Below, in pieces: positions 34,339 through 44,151 of a stretch of 64,000 bases of DNA. Where the stretch lies: contig NZ_JAGSHX010000006.1 in assembly GCF_018138715.1 (NCBI RefSeq), positions 6,634,001-6,698,000 of the forward strand, in the 5' to 3' direction. The position numbers and the translations under genes were made by a program. The notes below the pieces were generated by a model. It saw nothing but the letters and a program-made list of their open reading frames with translations, searched no databases and had not been told where the DNA came from. The DNA is from Streptomyces asiaticus (GTDB lineage Bacteria > Actinomycetota > Actinomycetes > Streptomycetales > Streptomycetaceae). Within the stretch, counting starts at the first letter, position 1. The number at the start of each line of letters is the position of its first letter.

Positions 34339-35592
34339 ATGAGCCACACACCTCGATCACTCAGAAGCCGGGCGGTGCTGACCTGCGCCCTGCTGGTGGC
34401 GCCGCTGATAGCGGGTCTGAGCGGATGCGGGGGATCCCCCGACCCCCTGTCCGCCAAGCCGTACGACGCCGCCGATCAGATCTCGTTCAGCGGTGACGGT
34501 GACGGCGACGGCCGCAAGGCCAATCCGGACGAGCCGCTCGAAGTGACGGCCAAGGGCGACGACAGCCGGATCACGGATGTCACGGCCACCGACGCCGCGG
34601 GCCGCTACGTCCGGGGTGAGCTGACCGACGACGGCAGGCACTGGCGCAGCACCGTGCCGCTGGCCGCGGGCGCCCACTACACGCTGAAGGTGTCCACGGA
34701 GGACTCCAATGGCGCTCCGGGCCGTCGTACGGTCGACTTCACCACCAGCTCCGCCCACCGGCTGCTGAAGGTCACCTTCGGCCCCAAGGCGGGGGAGTAC
34801 GGGGTGGGGCAGCCCGTCACGGCCAAGCTGAGCCGGCCCGTCAAGGACCCCTCGGCCCGCGCCGTGATCGAGCGTGCCCTGAAGGTGGACGCACGGCCCG
34901 CGGTGGAGGGCGTCTGGCACTGGGTGGACAGCCGGAACCTGCACTACCGCCCGCAGGAGTACTGGCCCGCCCACGCCACCATCACGGTGCACTCCAACCT
35001 CAAGGGCATCCGGATCGGCGGCGGGCTCTACGGCGGCGAGGCCAAGTCGCTGCGGCTGACCACCGGCGACCGCCTCGAGGCCCTCACCGACTCCGGCACC
35101 CACCAGATGACGGTGAAGCGCAACGGAGTGCCGATCCGGACCATCCCGATCACCACCGGTATGCCCGGATTCGACACCCGGAACGGCATCAAGGTCATCC
35201 TGGCCAAGGAATCCGCCGTACGGATGACGGGCGCCAGCATCGGGCTCGGCGCGGGCTCCTACAACCTGATGGTCTACTGGGCCGCCCGGGTCACCGAGAG
35301 CGGTGAATACGTCCATGCCGCGCCCTGGTCCACCGGCTCACAGGGCTACGCCAACGTCAGCCACGGCTGCACGGGCATGAGCACGGCGAACGCCCAGTGG
35401 TTCTTCAACACCGTGCGCCTCGGGGACATCGTCCAGGTGGTGCACAGCAATGGAGAGGACATGCCGACATTCGACAACGGCTACGGCGACTGGAACATGG
35501 CCTGGGCGGACTGGCGCAAGGGCAGCGCCATCGCCTCCGGCCAGTCCGACGCCGCCCCCGCCGACTCCGCCCGGCTCCGGCCCCAGGTCTGA
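34339..35592 (+). CDS. L,D-transpeptidase lipoprotein with Ig-like domain
   Basis: A 417-residue secreted enzyme that makes 3-3 cross-links in peptidoglycan. A signal peptide with lipobox (PLIAGLSGCGG, Cys near residue 33) is followed by Ig-like domains (about residues 50-260). The YkuD catalytic domain ends in GYANVSHGCTGMSTANAQWF, with the His and nucleophilic Cys of the SHGC motif. The order matches mycobacterial LdtMt2-like proteins. The ATG has a TAACGT hexamer 7 nt upstream. It lies between the ctaCDF operon and the pseudo-receiver gene. Confidence 0.93.
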   Translation: MSHTPRSLRSRAVLTCALLVAPLIAGLSGCGGSPDPLSAKPYDAADQISFSGDGDGDGRKANPDEPLEVTAKGDDSRITDVTATDAAGRYVRGELTDDGRHWRSTVPLAAGAHYTLKVSTEDSNGAPGRRTVDFTTSSAHRLLKVTFGPKAGEYGVGQPVTAKLSRPVKDPSARAVIERALKVDARPAVEGVWHWVDSRNLHYRPQEYWPAHATITVHSNLKGIRIGGGLYGGEAKSLRLTTGDRLEALTDSGTHQMTVKRNGVPIRTIPITTGMPGFDTRNGIKVILAKESAVRMTGASIGLGAGSYNLMVYWAARVTESGEYVHAAPWSTGSQGYANVSHGCTGMSTANAQWFFNTVRLGDIVQVVHSNGEDMPTFDNGYGDWNMAWADWRKGSAIASGQSDAAPADSARLRPQV

Positions 35593-35614
35593 GCGGACGG
35601 TGCGGACGGTGAGG

Positions 35615-36016
35615 TCAGGCGCCCACGGCGAGCCGCTTGCGGAGCAGCCCGGCCAGCGCGTCCGCCAGGGCCACCGGGTCCACCGGATGCGTGACCGCGG
35701 CCTCCGCGCGGCTCCAGGTGGCCAGCCAGGCGTCCTGCGGGCGGCCGATGAGCAGCAGCACCGGCGGGCACTGGAAGATCTCGTCCTTGATCTGCCGGCA
35801 GACGCCCATCCCGCCCGCGGGCGCCGACTCGCCGTCCAGCACACAGGCGTCGATGCCGCCCTCCTCCAGCGCCGAGAGAACGGCCGGGAAGGTGGCGCAC
35901 TCCAGGAACTCCACCGGGGGCACATCGGCGGCGGGCCGGCGCCCGGCCGCCAGGCGCACCTGCTCGCGGGTGCTCACGTCATCGCTGTAGACCAGCACCG
36001 TTGCGGTGGGCCGCAT
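35615..36016 (-). CDS. Atypical response regulator receiver-like protein
   Basis: A 133-residue stand-alone CheY-like domain, MRPTATVLVYSDDVSTREQVRLAAGRRP, with the acidic pair (SDD, residues 11-13) and a candidate phosphoacceptor in ACVLDGESAPAGG. The usual KP near the end is HPVDP and the Thr/Ser position is unclear, so phosphorylation is doubtful. There is no output domain. GGAGG lies 5 nt before the second of two ATG codons, which I use. It is divergent from ctaE and convergent with the transpeptidase gene. Similar small proteins sit in this position in other Streptomyces; function is unknown. Confidence 0.75.
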   Translation of the reverse strand: MRPTATVLVYSDDVSTREQVRLAAGRRPAADVPPVEFLECATFPAVLSALEEGGIDACVLDGESAPAGGMGVCRQIKDEIFQCPPVLLLIGRPQDAWLATWSRAEAAVTHPVDPVALADALAGLLRKRLAVGA

Positions 36017-36216
36017 CATGACCTCCGGGCGAAGTAAGTGATCTGCCGGGCTCCTGAGGCGGATGCTACTCCCGTACAGCCGTCCGGAGGAGGGGGTGTA
36101 CGGATCTCTCCCTCCTTCGGGGGACTGTCCGGAACAGCCCCGACGAGCAGGGTCGATGTCCTTGACGCGGCCCTTGACACTCCGAACGGGACCCCCGGGA
36201 GTGAGCGCTGGATAAG

Positions 36217-36237
36217 CGACCGACATAATGTCGGTCG
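36217..36237. promoter_or_regulatory. Perfect 21-nt palindrome over the ctaE start codon
   Basis: CGACCGACAT (36217-36226) and ATGTCGGTCG (36228-36237) are exact inverse complements around a single A. The annotated ATG is inside the right arm. The central CATAAT could also be a -10, 7 nt before the in-frame GTG at 36237. Confidence 0.8.
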
Positions 36238-36848
36238 TGGCGACAGCAACAGCAGTAGAAACCGGGCACGCGCACCCGTCGGTCAACCGGCCGAACCTCA
36301 CCAGCGTCGGAACCATCATCTGGCTGAGTTCCGAGCTGATGTTCTTCGCGGCCCTCTTCGCGATGTACTTCACCCTGCGATCGGTGACCGGAGCCGAGCA
36401 CTGGAAGGAAATGGCGTCCTCGCTGAACTTCCCGTTCTCGGCGACGAACACCACGATCCTGGTGCTCTCCTCCCTCACCTGCCAGCTCGGCGTCTTCGCC
36501 GCCGAGCGCGGCGACGTGAAGAAGCTGCGCTCCTGGTTCGTGATCACCTTCATCATGGGCGCGATCTTCATCGGCGGTCAGATCTTCGAATACACCGAGC
36601 TGGTCAAGAAGGACGGGCTTTCGCTCTCCTCTGACCCCTACGGCTCGGTGTTCTACCTGACCACCGGCTTCCACGGCATGCATGTGACGGGCGGCCTGAT
36701 CGCCTTCCTGCTTGTCCTGGGCAGGACGTACGCGGCCAAGAGGTTCACCCACCAGCAGGCGACGGCGGCCATCGTCGTGTCCTATTACTGGCACTTCGTC
36801 GATGTCGTCTGGATCGGCCTCTTCGCCACGATCTACATGATCAAGTAA
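36228..36848 (+). CDS. ctaE: Cytochrome c oxidase subunit III
   Basis: A 206-residue aa3 oxidase subunit with five membrane helices. Segments include [59 protein letters not shown] and [20 protein letters not shown]. It starts at ATG 36228, inside a perfect palindrome. An in-frame GTG at 36237 is preceded by CATAAT at leaderless spacing and is an alternative start. The actinobacterial order ctaE-qcrC-qcrA-qcrB is intact, which supports a bc1-aa3 supercomplex. ctaC and ctaD lie about 4 kb upstream. Confidence 0.95.
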   Translation: MSVVATATAVETGHAHPSVNRPNLTSVGTIIWLSSELMFFAALFAMYFTLRSVTGAEHWKEMASSLNFPFSATNTTILVLSSLTCQLGVFAAERGDVKKLRSWFVITFIMGAIFIGGQIFEYTELVKKDGLSLSSDPYGSVFYLTTGFHGMHVTGGLIAFLLVLGRTYAAKRFTHQQATAAIVVSYYWHFVDVVWIGLFATIYMIK

Positions 36849-36917
36849 GCCGGTCACCGCACCGGAACCACGTCCTTAACAGCATCGACGCAGAAGATCC
36901 TGACACCGGGGTAATCC

Positions 36918-37727
36918 GTGAAAAAGCTCTCCGCACGACGGCGCCATCCGCTGGCTGCGCTCGTCGTCCTACTCTTCGCGCTGGCGGTCACTGGGGGGCT
37001 GTACGCCGCGTTTTCGCCGAGCGAGGCGAAGGCCGACGACAGCTCCGCCCAGTCCCTCGCCATCGAGGAGGGCAAGAAGCTCTATGCCGTCGGCTGCGCC
37101 AGCTGCCATGGCACGGGCGGTCAGGGGACCTCTGACGGCCCGAGCCTGGTCGGCGTCGGCTCCGCCGCCGTGGACTTCCAGGTCGGCACCGGCCGCATGC
37201 CGGCGCAGCAGCCGGGCGCCCAGGTGCCGAAGAAGAAGAAGATCTACTCGGACGCCGAGATCGAGCAGCTCGCGGCCTACATCGCGTCGCTCGGTGCGGG
37301 TCCGGTGACGCCCACCAAGAGCGAGTACAGCCCGGACAACGCGGACGTCGCGAAGGGCGGGGAGCTCTTCCGTACGAACTGCGCGCAGTGCCACAACTTC
37401 GCCGGTAAGGGTGGTGCCCTCACCAACGGCAAGTTCGCGCCGGCTCTCGACGGGGTCAGCCCCAAGCATCTCTACGAGGCCATGCAGACCGGCCCGCAGA
37501 ACATGCCCTCCTTCCCCGACACCGTGATGCCGGAGAAGAACAAGCAGGACATCATCGCCTACCTCGACACGGTCAACAGCGACAAGAGCAAGACCCCCGG
37601 GGGTCTTGAGCTCGGCGGGCTCGGCCCGGTGAGCGAGGGTCTGTTCGGCTGGGTCTTCGGCATGGGCGCGATGATCGTCCTCACCATCTGGGTCGCCGCC
37701 CGGACCGCAAAGGCCAAGAAGTCATGA
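36918..37727 (+). CDS. qcrC: Cytochrome bc1 complex dihaem cytochrome c subunit
   Basis: A 269-residue dihaem cytochrome c. An N-terminal anchor (PLAALVVLLFALAVTGGLYAAF) precedes two c-type domains with haem motifs CASCHGTGGQG and CAQCHNFAGKG, and matching Met ligands in GRMPAQQ and NMPSF. A C-terminal membrane helix (GLFGWVFGMGAMIVLTIWVA) follows. In actinobacteria this subunit replaces separate cytochrome c and passes electrons straight to CuA in ctaC. The start is GTG. The end overlaps qcrA (ATGA). Confidence 0.96.
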   Translation: MKKLSARRRHPLAALVVLLFALAVTGGLYAAFSPSEAKADDSSAQSLAIEEGKKLYAVGCASCHGTGGQGTSDGPSLVGVGSAAVDFQVGTGRMPAQQPGAQVPKKKKIYSDAEIEQLAAYIASLGAGPVTPTKSEYSPDNADVAKGGELFRTNCAQCHNFAGKGGALTNGKFAPALDGVSPKHLYEAMQTGPQNMPSFPDTVMPEKNKQDIIAYLDTVNSDKSKTPGGLELGGLGPVSEGLFGWVFGMGAMIVLTIWVAARTAKAKKS

Positions 37728-38779
37728 GTAGCCACGAGATTTCAGAAGCAGAAGACAAGCTGCCGGAAGCGCGGGGGGCCGAGAGTGCCGTAAGGCCGGC
37801 CGAGGACCCGTTCGCCGACCCGGGGCTGCCCCCGCACGAGCACCGTAAGCAGGACATCGACGAGCGGGCCGCGAGGCGCTCCGAGCGCACCGTCGCCCTG
37901 CTCTTCACGGTCTCGATGCTGGCCACGATCGCCTTCATCGCCGCGTATGTGGCACTCCCGGTCGACAGGTACATCTACGTCTTCCCGATCGGGCACATCA
38001 GCGCGCTGAACTTCGCGCTGGGGCTGACGCTCGGCATCGCGCTGTTCACCATCGGCGCGGGCGCGGTCCACTGGGCCCGCACCCTGATGTCCGATGTGGA
38101 GGTCGCCGACGAGCGCCACCCCATCGAGGCCAGCCCCGAGGTCAAGTCGAAGGTCCTCGAGGACTTCGCCACCGGCGCCAAGGAGTCCGGCTTCGGCCGG
38201 CGCAAGCTGGCCCGCAACACCCTCTTCGGCGCGCTCGCGCTGGTGCCGCTCTCCGGCATCGTGCTGCTGCGGGACCTCGGTCCGTTGCCGGGCACCAAGC
38301 TCCGGCACACCAAGTGGGCCAAGGGCAAGCGGCTGATGAACTACAACACCATGCAGCCGCTGCGCCCCGAGGACATCGCCGTCGGCTCGCTCACCTTCGC
38401 CATGCCCGAGGGCATGAGCGAGGAGCAGCACGACTTCCAGACGGAGATCGCCAAGGCCGCCCTGATGCTGGTCCGGCTCCAGCCGGAGAACATCAAGGAC
38501 AAGCGCGAACTGGACTGGTCGCACGAGGGCATCGTCGCGTTCTCCAAGATCTGCACCCACGTCGGCTGCCCGATCAACCTCTATGAGCAGCAGACCCACC
38601 ACGTCCTGTGCCCCTGCCACCAGTCGACCTTCGACCTCTCCGACGGTGGCCGAGTGATCTTCGGTCCGGCCGGTCACGCGCTGCCGCAGCTGCGGATCAA
38701 GGCCAACGACCAGGGGTACCTCGAAGCCATGGGCGACTTCTCGGAGCCCGTCGGTCCTGCTTACTGGGAGCGCGGATGA
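37724..38779 (+). CDS. qcrA: Rieske iron-sulfur subunit of cytochrome bc1
   Basis: A 351-residue Rieske protein. The [2Fe-2S] ligands are in CTHVGCPINLY and CPCHQSTFDL with DGGRVIFGPAG (about residues 280-325). Three membrane helices precede it, versus one in mitochondrial proteins: TVALLFTVSMLATIAFIAAY, ALNFALGLTLGIALFTIGAG and NTLFGALALVPLSGIVLL. This triple-helix form is actinobacterial. ATG overlaps the qcrC stop and its own stop overlaps qcrB. Confidence 0.96.
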   Translation: MSSHEISEAEDKLPEARGAESAVRPAEDPFADPGLPPHEHRKQDIDERAARRSERTVALLFTVSMLATIAFIAAYVALPVDRYIYVFPIGHISALNFALGLTLGIALFTIGAGAVHWARTLMSDVEVADERHPIEASPEVKSKVLEDFATGAKESGFGRRKLARNTLFGALALVPLSGIVLLRDLGPLPGTKLRHTKWAKGKRLMNYNTMQPLRPEDIAVGSLTFAMPEGMSEEQHDFQTEIAKAALMLVRLQPENIKDKRELDWSHEGIVAFSKICTHVGCPINLYEQQTHHVLCPCHQSTFDLSDGGRVIFGPAGHALPQLRIKANDQGYLEAMGDFSEPVGPAYWERG

Positions 38780-40413
38780 GTACTACAAGCGACAGCGCCG
38801 CGCAGCGCCGGGGCAAAGCGCCCGCCGGTGAGCGCGTCGCGGACTGGGCCGATGGCCGGCTGGGCATCTACAGCCTGGCCAGGGCCAATATGCGCAAGAT
38901 CTTCCCGGACCACTGGTCCTTCATGCTGGGCGAGGTCTGCCTCTACAGCTTCATCGTCATCATCCTCACGGGTGTGTACCTGACGCTGTTCTTCCACCCC
39001 AGCATGTCCGAGGTCGTCTACGAGGGCCCGTACGTCCCGATGCAGGGCGTGCGGATGTCCGACGCGTTCAAGTCGACCCTCGACATCAGCTTCGAGGTGC
39101 GCGGCGGTCTGCTGATCCGGCAGATCCACCACTGGGCCGCGCTGGTCTTCCTCGCCGGCATGTTCACGCACATGATGCGCGTGTTCTTCACCGGCGCGTT
39201 CCGCAAGCCGCGTGAGATCAACTGGCTGTTCGGCTTCCTGTTGTTCTTCCTCGGCATGCTGACCGGCTTCACCGGCTACTCGCTCCCCGACGACCTGCTC
39301 TCCGGCACCGGTCTGCGGTTCATCGAGGGTGTGTTCCTGTCGATCCCGGTGGTCGGCACCTACATCTCGATGTTCGTCTTCGGCGGCGAGTTCCCGGGGA
39401 CGGACCTCATCGCGAGGCTCTACCCGGTCCACGTCCTGCTGCTGCCGGGCATCATGCTCGGCCTGCTGGTGGCGCACCTGATCCTGGTCTTCTACCACAA
39501 GCACACGCAGTACCCCGGGGCCGGAAAGACCGAGAAGAACGTCGTCGGCATGCCTCTGCTGCCGGTCTACATGGCCAAGGCGGGCGGCTTCTTCTTCCTG
39601 GTCTTCGGTGTGATCGCGGTCCTCTCCGCGGTCGCGACCATAAACCCGATCTGGACCATCGGTCCCTACCGGCCCGACCAGGTGTCCACCGGTGCCCAGC
39701 CCGACTGGTACATGGGCTTCGCCGAGGGTCTGGTCCGTGTGATGCCCGGCTGGGAGATCAACGCCTGGGGCCACACGCTCGTCCTGGGCGTGTTCATCCC
39801 GATCGTGCTCTTCCCGCTGGTCCTGTTCGCGATCGGGCTCTACCCGTTCATCGAGTCCTGGATCACCGGCGACAAGCGTGAGCACCACATCCTGGACCGC
39901 CCGCGCAACGCCCCGACGCGTACCGCGTTCGGTGTCGCCTGGATCACCGCGTACTTCGTGATGCTGGTCGGTGGCGGTAACGACCTGTGGGCCACCCACT
40001 TCCACCTGTCGATCAACTCGATCACGTGGTTCGTGCGGATCGCCTTCTTCGTCGGCCCGGTCCTGGCGTTCATCGCCACCAAGCGGATCTGCCTCGGCCT
40101 CCAGCGGCGCGACAAGGACAAGGTGCTGCACGGCCGTGAGACCGGCATCATCAAGCGGCTGCCGCACGGTGAGTTCATCGAGGTCCACGAGCCGCTCGCG
40201 CAGGAGCAGCTGCACATTCTCACCCAGCATGACCAGCCCGAGCCCTACGAGATCGGCCCGGAGGTCGACGAGAACGGGGTCAAGCGGAAGATAAAGCGTT
40301 CCCAGAAGCTCCGTTCGAAGCTCTCCAAGGGCTACTACGGCGGGGACAACGTCATTCCGAAGCCGACCCGCGAGGAGTACCACGAGATCACCAGCGGCCA
40401 CGGCCACCACTGA
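38776..40413 (+). CDS. qcrB: Cytochrome b subunit of cytochrome bc1
   Basis: A 545-residue cytochrome b that oxidises menaquinol. Haem-ligand histidine pairs occur in RQIHHWAALVFLAGMFTHMM and RLYPVHVLLLPGIMLGLLVA. The family PEWY motif reads QPDWYMGFAEG here. An extended hydrophilic C-terminus (about residues 420-545, for example RETGIIKRLPHGEFIEVHEP) is typical of actinobacterial QcrB. It is the last gene of the ctaE-qcrCAB unit, overlapping the qcrA stop (ATGA). A hairpin follows. Confidence 0.96.
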   Translation: MSTTSDSAAQRRGKAPAGERVADWADGRLGIYSLARANMRKIFPDHWSFMLGEVCLYSFIVIILTGVYLTLFFHPSMSEVVYEGPYVPMQGVRMSDAFKSTLDISFEVRGGLLIRQIHHWAALVFLAGMFTHMMRVFFTGAFRKPREINWLFGFLLFFLGMLTGFTGYSLPDDLLSGTGLRFIEGVFLSIPVVGTYISMFVFGGEFPGTDLIARLYPVHVLLLPGIMLGLLVAHLILVFYHKHTQYPGAGKTEKNVVGMPLLPVYMAKAGGFFFLVFGVIAVLSAVATINPIWTIGPYRPDQVSTGAQPDWYMGFAEGLVRVMPGWEINAWGHTLVLGVFIPIVLFPLVLFAIGLYPFIESWITGDKREHHILDRPRNAPTRTAFGVAWITAYFVMLVGGGNDLWATHFHLSINSITWFVRIAFFVGPVLAFIATKRICLGLQRRDKDKVLHGRETGIIKRLPHGEFIEVHEPLAQEQLHILTQHDQPEPYEIGPEVDENGVKRKIKRSQKLRSKLSKGYYGGDNVIPKPTREEYHEITSGHGHH

Positions 40414-40467
40414 TCTCCCGGTAACCCTTCAGCGACCGGTTTCTTCATACAGCTACGCCACAGACCA

Positions 40468-40505
40468 GGGCCCCGGCCCGGACCGCACGGTCCGGCCGGG
40501 GCCCC
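40468..40505 (+). terminator. Terminator hairpin after qcrB
   Basis: GGGCCCCGGCC..CGGACC and GGTCCGGCCGGGGCCC form a long stem with one bulge and a 4-nt loop (GCAC), about 55 nt after the qcrB stop. Confidence 0.65.
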
Positions 40506-40590
40506 GGCCGTGCGGCCGATAGGCTTGCGACGGGCCGCTGAAGTGCGCGGACCCCTTCCCTGCCCACCCCCACGGATCCAGGAGCGGACC

Positions 40591-41664
<1,074 letters not shown>

Positions 41665-41690
41665 TGGGGCCCGGCGGGCCCTGGCGCCTG

Positions 41691-41765
41691 CGGCGGGCTG
41701 CTTTCCCCTCCCCGCCCCTTCCCACAACTGGGGCTCCGCCCCAGACCCCGGATCGGGGCTCTGCC
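41691..41765. repeat. Dispersed GC-rich palindromic repeat, copy D
   Basis: Carries GCCTGCGGCGGGCTGC, CCCCTCCCCGCCCCTTCCC, ACAACTGGGGCTCCGCCCCAG and GATCGGGGCTCTGCC, the same core as copies B and C. Confidence 0.75.
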
Positions 41766-41786
41766 TCTGTTTGCGCGGGTCCCTAC

Positions 41787-41829
41787 GGCGCTCATGTCCT
41801 GTCCGGGATGCGGACAGGACATGAGCGCC
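41787..41829 (+). terminator. 18-bp perfect hairpin upstream of the riboswitch
   Basis: GGCGCTCATGTCCTGTCC pairs exactly with 41812-41829 across a 7-nt loop. It lies between trpD and the SAM-IV element and is a likely terminator for trpD. Confidence 0.75.
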
Positions 41830-41857
41830 GGCGTCTGACATGGCATACTCCTGCCCA

Positions 41858-41975
41858 GGTCACGAGCGACAGCGACTACGGCCCCGGCCCGCTGTCCGGC
41901 AACCCTCCGTCCGTGGCGGGGTGCCCCGGGTGATGACCAGGCCGCCAGGCAGCGAGGCCGGCGGCAAGCGCGGAC
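41858..41975 (+). promoter_or_regulatory. SAM-IV riboswitch
   Basis: The sequence matches the SAM-IV (SAM-I/IV clan) aptamer as I know it. It runs GGTCACGAGCGACAGCG, then CCGGCCCGCTGTCCGGCAAC, CCTCCGTCCG, TGGCGGGGTGCCCCGGGTGA, TGACC, and a 3' domain ending GCGGCAAGCGCGGA. The opening GGTCA pairs with TGACC. Conserved GGCAACCCTCC and GGGGTGCCCCGGGTGA segments are intact. Downstream, ACCCCTCG (41974-41981) can pair either with AGGGGT (41986-41991) or with CGAGGG in the Shine-Dalgarno at 42001-42008. That gives a simple translational switch; that mechanism is inference. S-adenosylmethionine would turn the gene off. Confidence 0.88.
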
Positions 41976-42015
41976 CCCTCGCACTAGGGGTCCTGGTGGT
42001 CGAGGGAGTTCTTCC

Positions 42016-42036
42016 GTGATGCAGCGAATGCGCTAG
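42016..42036 (+). CDS. Micro-ORF of six codons downstream of the riboswitch
   Basis: GTG ATG CAG CGA ATG CGC TAG encodes a peptide fMet-Met-Gln-Arg-Met-Arg. GAGGGAG at 42002-42008 gives 7 nt spacing to the GTG. The peptide is rich in methionine and a short hairpin, GGGCC GAGC GGCCC, starts at its stop codon. These features suggest a leader peptide. It could be chance sequence; only expression data would show it is translated. Confidence 0.45.
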   Translation: MMQRMR

Positions 42037-42178
42037 GGCCGAGCGGCCCGTCTCTCCTCAATGTGCTCCGCGCGGTACAGCCGTGCGTCGAGCGATTTTC
42101 CGCGCCCTTACGGCCGGCCCGCCGCCGCCGTTTCCGTGCGCGTCACGCATTCCTCCGACCCCTTCGGGAGACCTCGCC

Positions 42179-43609
42179 ATGTCCGCGCGCCCTGCTGCCA
42201 CCGCCTCCGCACCTGCTTCCGTCTCCGCACCCGCTTCCGCCTCCGCACCTGCTTCCGTCTCCGCTGCCGCCGCCTGTGAGCCGCTGCCCGTGCTGGGCAG
42301 CGATGTCCTGGTGCCCCTGGTCACCGGCGGTGAGGTGACCTACGCGGCGCTCGACTACGCCGCCAGCGCCCCCGCGCTGCGGCGGGTCTGGGACGACATC
42401 GCCGCCTACGCGCCGTACTACGGCAGCGTGCACCGCGGGGCGGGCTACCTCTCGCAGCTGTCCACCGACCTCTTCGAGAACAGCCGTAAGGATGTCGCCG
42501 CCTTCCTGGGCTGCCGCGAGGACGACCAGGTCGTCTTCACCCGCTCCACCACCGATTCGCTCAATCTCCTGGCCGCCGTGGCGCCCCGGGGCACCGAGGT
42601 CTTCGTCTTCGAGACCGAGCACCACGCCTCGCTGCTGCCGTGGGAGCAGCGGGAAGACGTCACCGTCCGCTACCTCAGCGCCCCGCGCTCCCCGCGGCAG
42701 GCGGTGGAGACGCTGGAGAAGGCGCTCGCGGGGCGCGCCGGGGGCCCGGCGCTGGTGTGCGTGACCGGCGCGTCCAATGTGACGGGTGAGCTGTGGCCGG
42801 TGCGGGAGCTGGCCGCGGCCGCGCACGCCCACGGCGCCCGTATCGTCCTGGACGCCGCACAGCTGGCCCCGCACCACCCCGTGGACATCGCCGAGGCGGA
42901 CATCGACTGGGTGGCCTTCTCCGGGCACAAGCTGTACGCGCCCTTCGGGGCCGGGGTGCTGGCCGGGCGGGCGGACTGGCTGCGGGAGGCCCGGCCGTAT
43001 CTGGCGGGCGGCGGCGCCAGCCGTAAGGTCACGCGCAAGGAGGACGGCGGCGTCGACGTCGAGTGGCACACCACCGCCGCCCGGCACGAGGCGGGCTCGC
43101 CGAACGTCATCGGGGTCTACGCGATCGCGTCGGCGTGCAAGGCGCTGACCGAGGCCGGTTTCGAGGGCCTGGTCGCCCGTGAGCGGCAGCTGATCGAGAA
43201 GGTGCGGGCCGGGCTGGCCGAGGTGCCCGAGGTACGGGTGCTCTCGCTGTTCGGCGACGACGCGCCCCGGGTCGGTGTGCTGTCGTTCGTGGTGGAGGGC
43301 TGGAACAGCTCCCACTTCGCGGCGGCGCTCTCCGCGGAGTACGGCATCGGCGTGCGCGACGGTCTGTTCTGCGCCCATCCGCTGGTCCGCACCCTGCTGG
43401 ACAGCGAGCCCGACGAGCCGGGCGAGTGCGGCGCGCCCGAGGCCGCGCCGGGGGAGCGGTCGCTGAACGCGATCCGGGTCAGCTTCGGGGCGGGCACCCC
43501 GGACGAGCATGTGGAGCGGTTCGTGGGCGCCGTGAAGGAGCTGGTGCGCGACGGCGCCCGGTGGAGCTACCGCACGGAGGACGGCCGCTGCGTCCCGGAC
43601 CGCGGCTGA
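42179..43609 (+). CDS. Aminotransferase class V-fold PLP enzyme
   Basis: A 476-residue PLP enzyme of the cysteine desulfurase/selenocysteine lyase type. Diagnostic segments are [53 protein letters not shown], the aspartate in [14 protein letters not shown] and the PLP lysine in [16 protein letters not shown]. The N-terminus is low in complexity ([20 protein letters not shown]). GGGAGA lies 7 nt before the ATG. The gene is placed 200 nt downstream of a SAM-IV riboswitch, so it probably acts in sulfur amino acid metabolism. Cysteine desulfuration is the family activity, but the true substrate is not known. It is distinct from the desulfurase-TusA fusion. Confidence 0.9.
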   Translation: MSARPAATASAPASVSAPASASAPASVSAAAACEPLPVLGSDVLVPLVTGGEVTYAALDYAASAPALRRVWDDIAAYAPYYGSVHRGAGYLSQLSTDLFENSRKDVAAFLGCREDDQVVFTRSTTDSLNLLAAVAPRGTEVFVFETEHHASLLPWEQREDVTVRYLSAPRSPRQAVETLEKALAGRAGGPALVCVTGASNVTGELWPVRELAAAAHAHGARIVLDAAQLAPHHPVDIAEADIDWVAFSGHKLYAPFGAGVLAGRADWLREARPYLAGGGASRKVTRKEDGGVDVEWHTTAARHEAGSPNVIGVYAIASACKALTEAGFEGLVARERQLIEKVRAGLAEVPEVRVLSLFGDDAPRVGVLSFVVEGWNSSHFAAALSAEYGIGVRDGLFCAHPLVRTLLDSEPDEPGECGAPEAAPGERSLNAIRVSFGAGTPDEHVERFVGAVKELVRDGARWSYRTEDGRCVPDRG

Positions 43610-43633
43610 GGCCCAACGGGCCTCGTGGGGCCT

Positions 43634-43727
43634 TGGGCCCCTGGGCCCCCTGGGCCCCCTGGGCCCCCTGGGCCCCCTGGGCCCCCTGGGCCCCCTGGGC
43701 CCCCTGGGCCCCCTGGGCCCCCTGGGC
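43634..43727. repeat. 9-bp tandem repeat TGGGCCCCC, 10 copies
   Basis: TGGGCCCCC repeats with an exact 9-bp period from 43642, after one partial unit. It lies in the gap after the aminotransferase stop. Confidence 0.95.
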
Positions 43728-44151
43728 TAAGAGTTCGGGAGCGCCGGGCCCTGCGGGGTGTCCGGGGGTTCTTCCCCTCCCCGCCCCTTCCCGCAACCAG
43801 GGGCTCCGCCCCTGGACCCCGCGATCAGCTGACCGCCTTGTGAGGGCAGGGGCCAGGGTGCCCGCGGGGCGGGCGGTGAGGGCGCGAACGCCCGCACCGG
43901 CGGGCTGATCGCGGTCGATTCGCCGACGCGGCGGATGACTGGGAGGGCGCCCGTGCGCTTCCGGGTCGTCCGGCTGGGGCCTGGGGCGGAGTCCCGGTTC
44001 CGCGGGGGTAAGGGGGCGGTCGCTGTCGTGGGTGGCGCGGGCGTCCGCGCGCATCCAGATGTCCGGCCGGGGTCTGGGGCGGAGCCCCAGTTGTGGGAAG
44101 GGGCGGGGAGGGGAGCAGCCCGCCGCAGGCGTCACGCGCCGCCGGACGCCC
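43728..44151. repeat. Gene-free interval with dispersed repeat copies E and F
   Basis: Copy E (about 43765-43825) has CCCTCCCCGCCCCTTCCCGC, AACCAGGGGCTCCGCCCCTGG. Copy F (about 44065-44135) is the inverted form, GTCTGGGGCGGAGCCCCAG and TTGTGGGAAGGGGCGGGG then CAGCCCGCCGCAGGCG. The DNA between them (43825-44065) shows no gene or RNA I can identify. Confidence 0.7.

Noticed and set aside
38761..40410. Long antisense frame over qcrB
   Set aside because: Shadow of qcrB codon bias; Asp/Glu/Arg/Gln-rich nonsense with no domain or start signal.
43625..43843. Open frame encoding Gly-Pro-Pro repeats, resembling collagen
   Set aside because: It is the translation of the 9-bp TGGGCCCCC array. No Shine-Dalgarno, no flanking protein-like sequence, and it lies in a repeat-filled gap.
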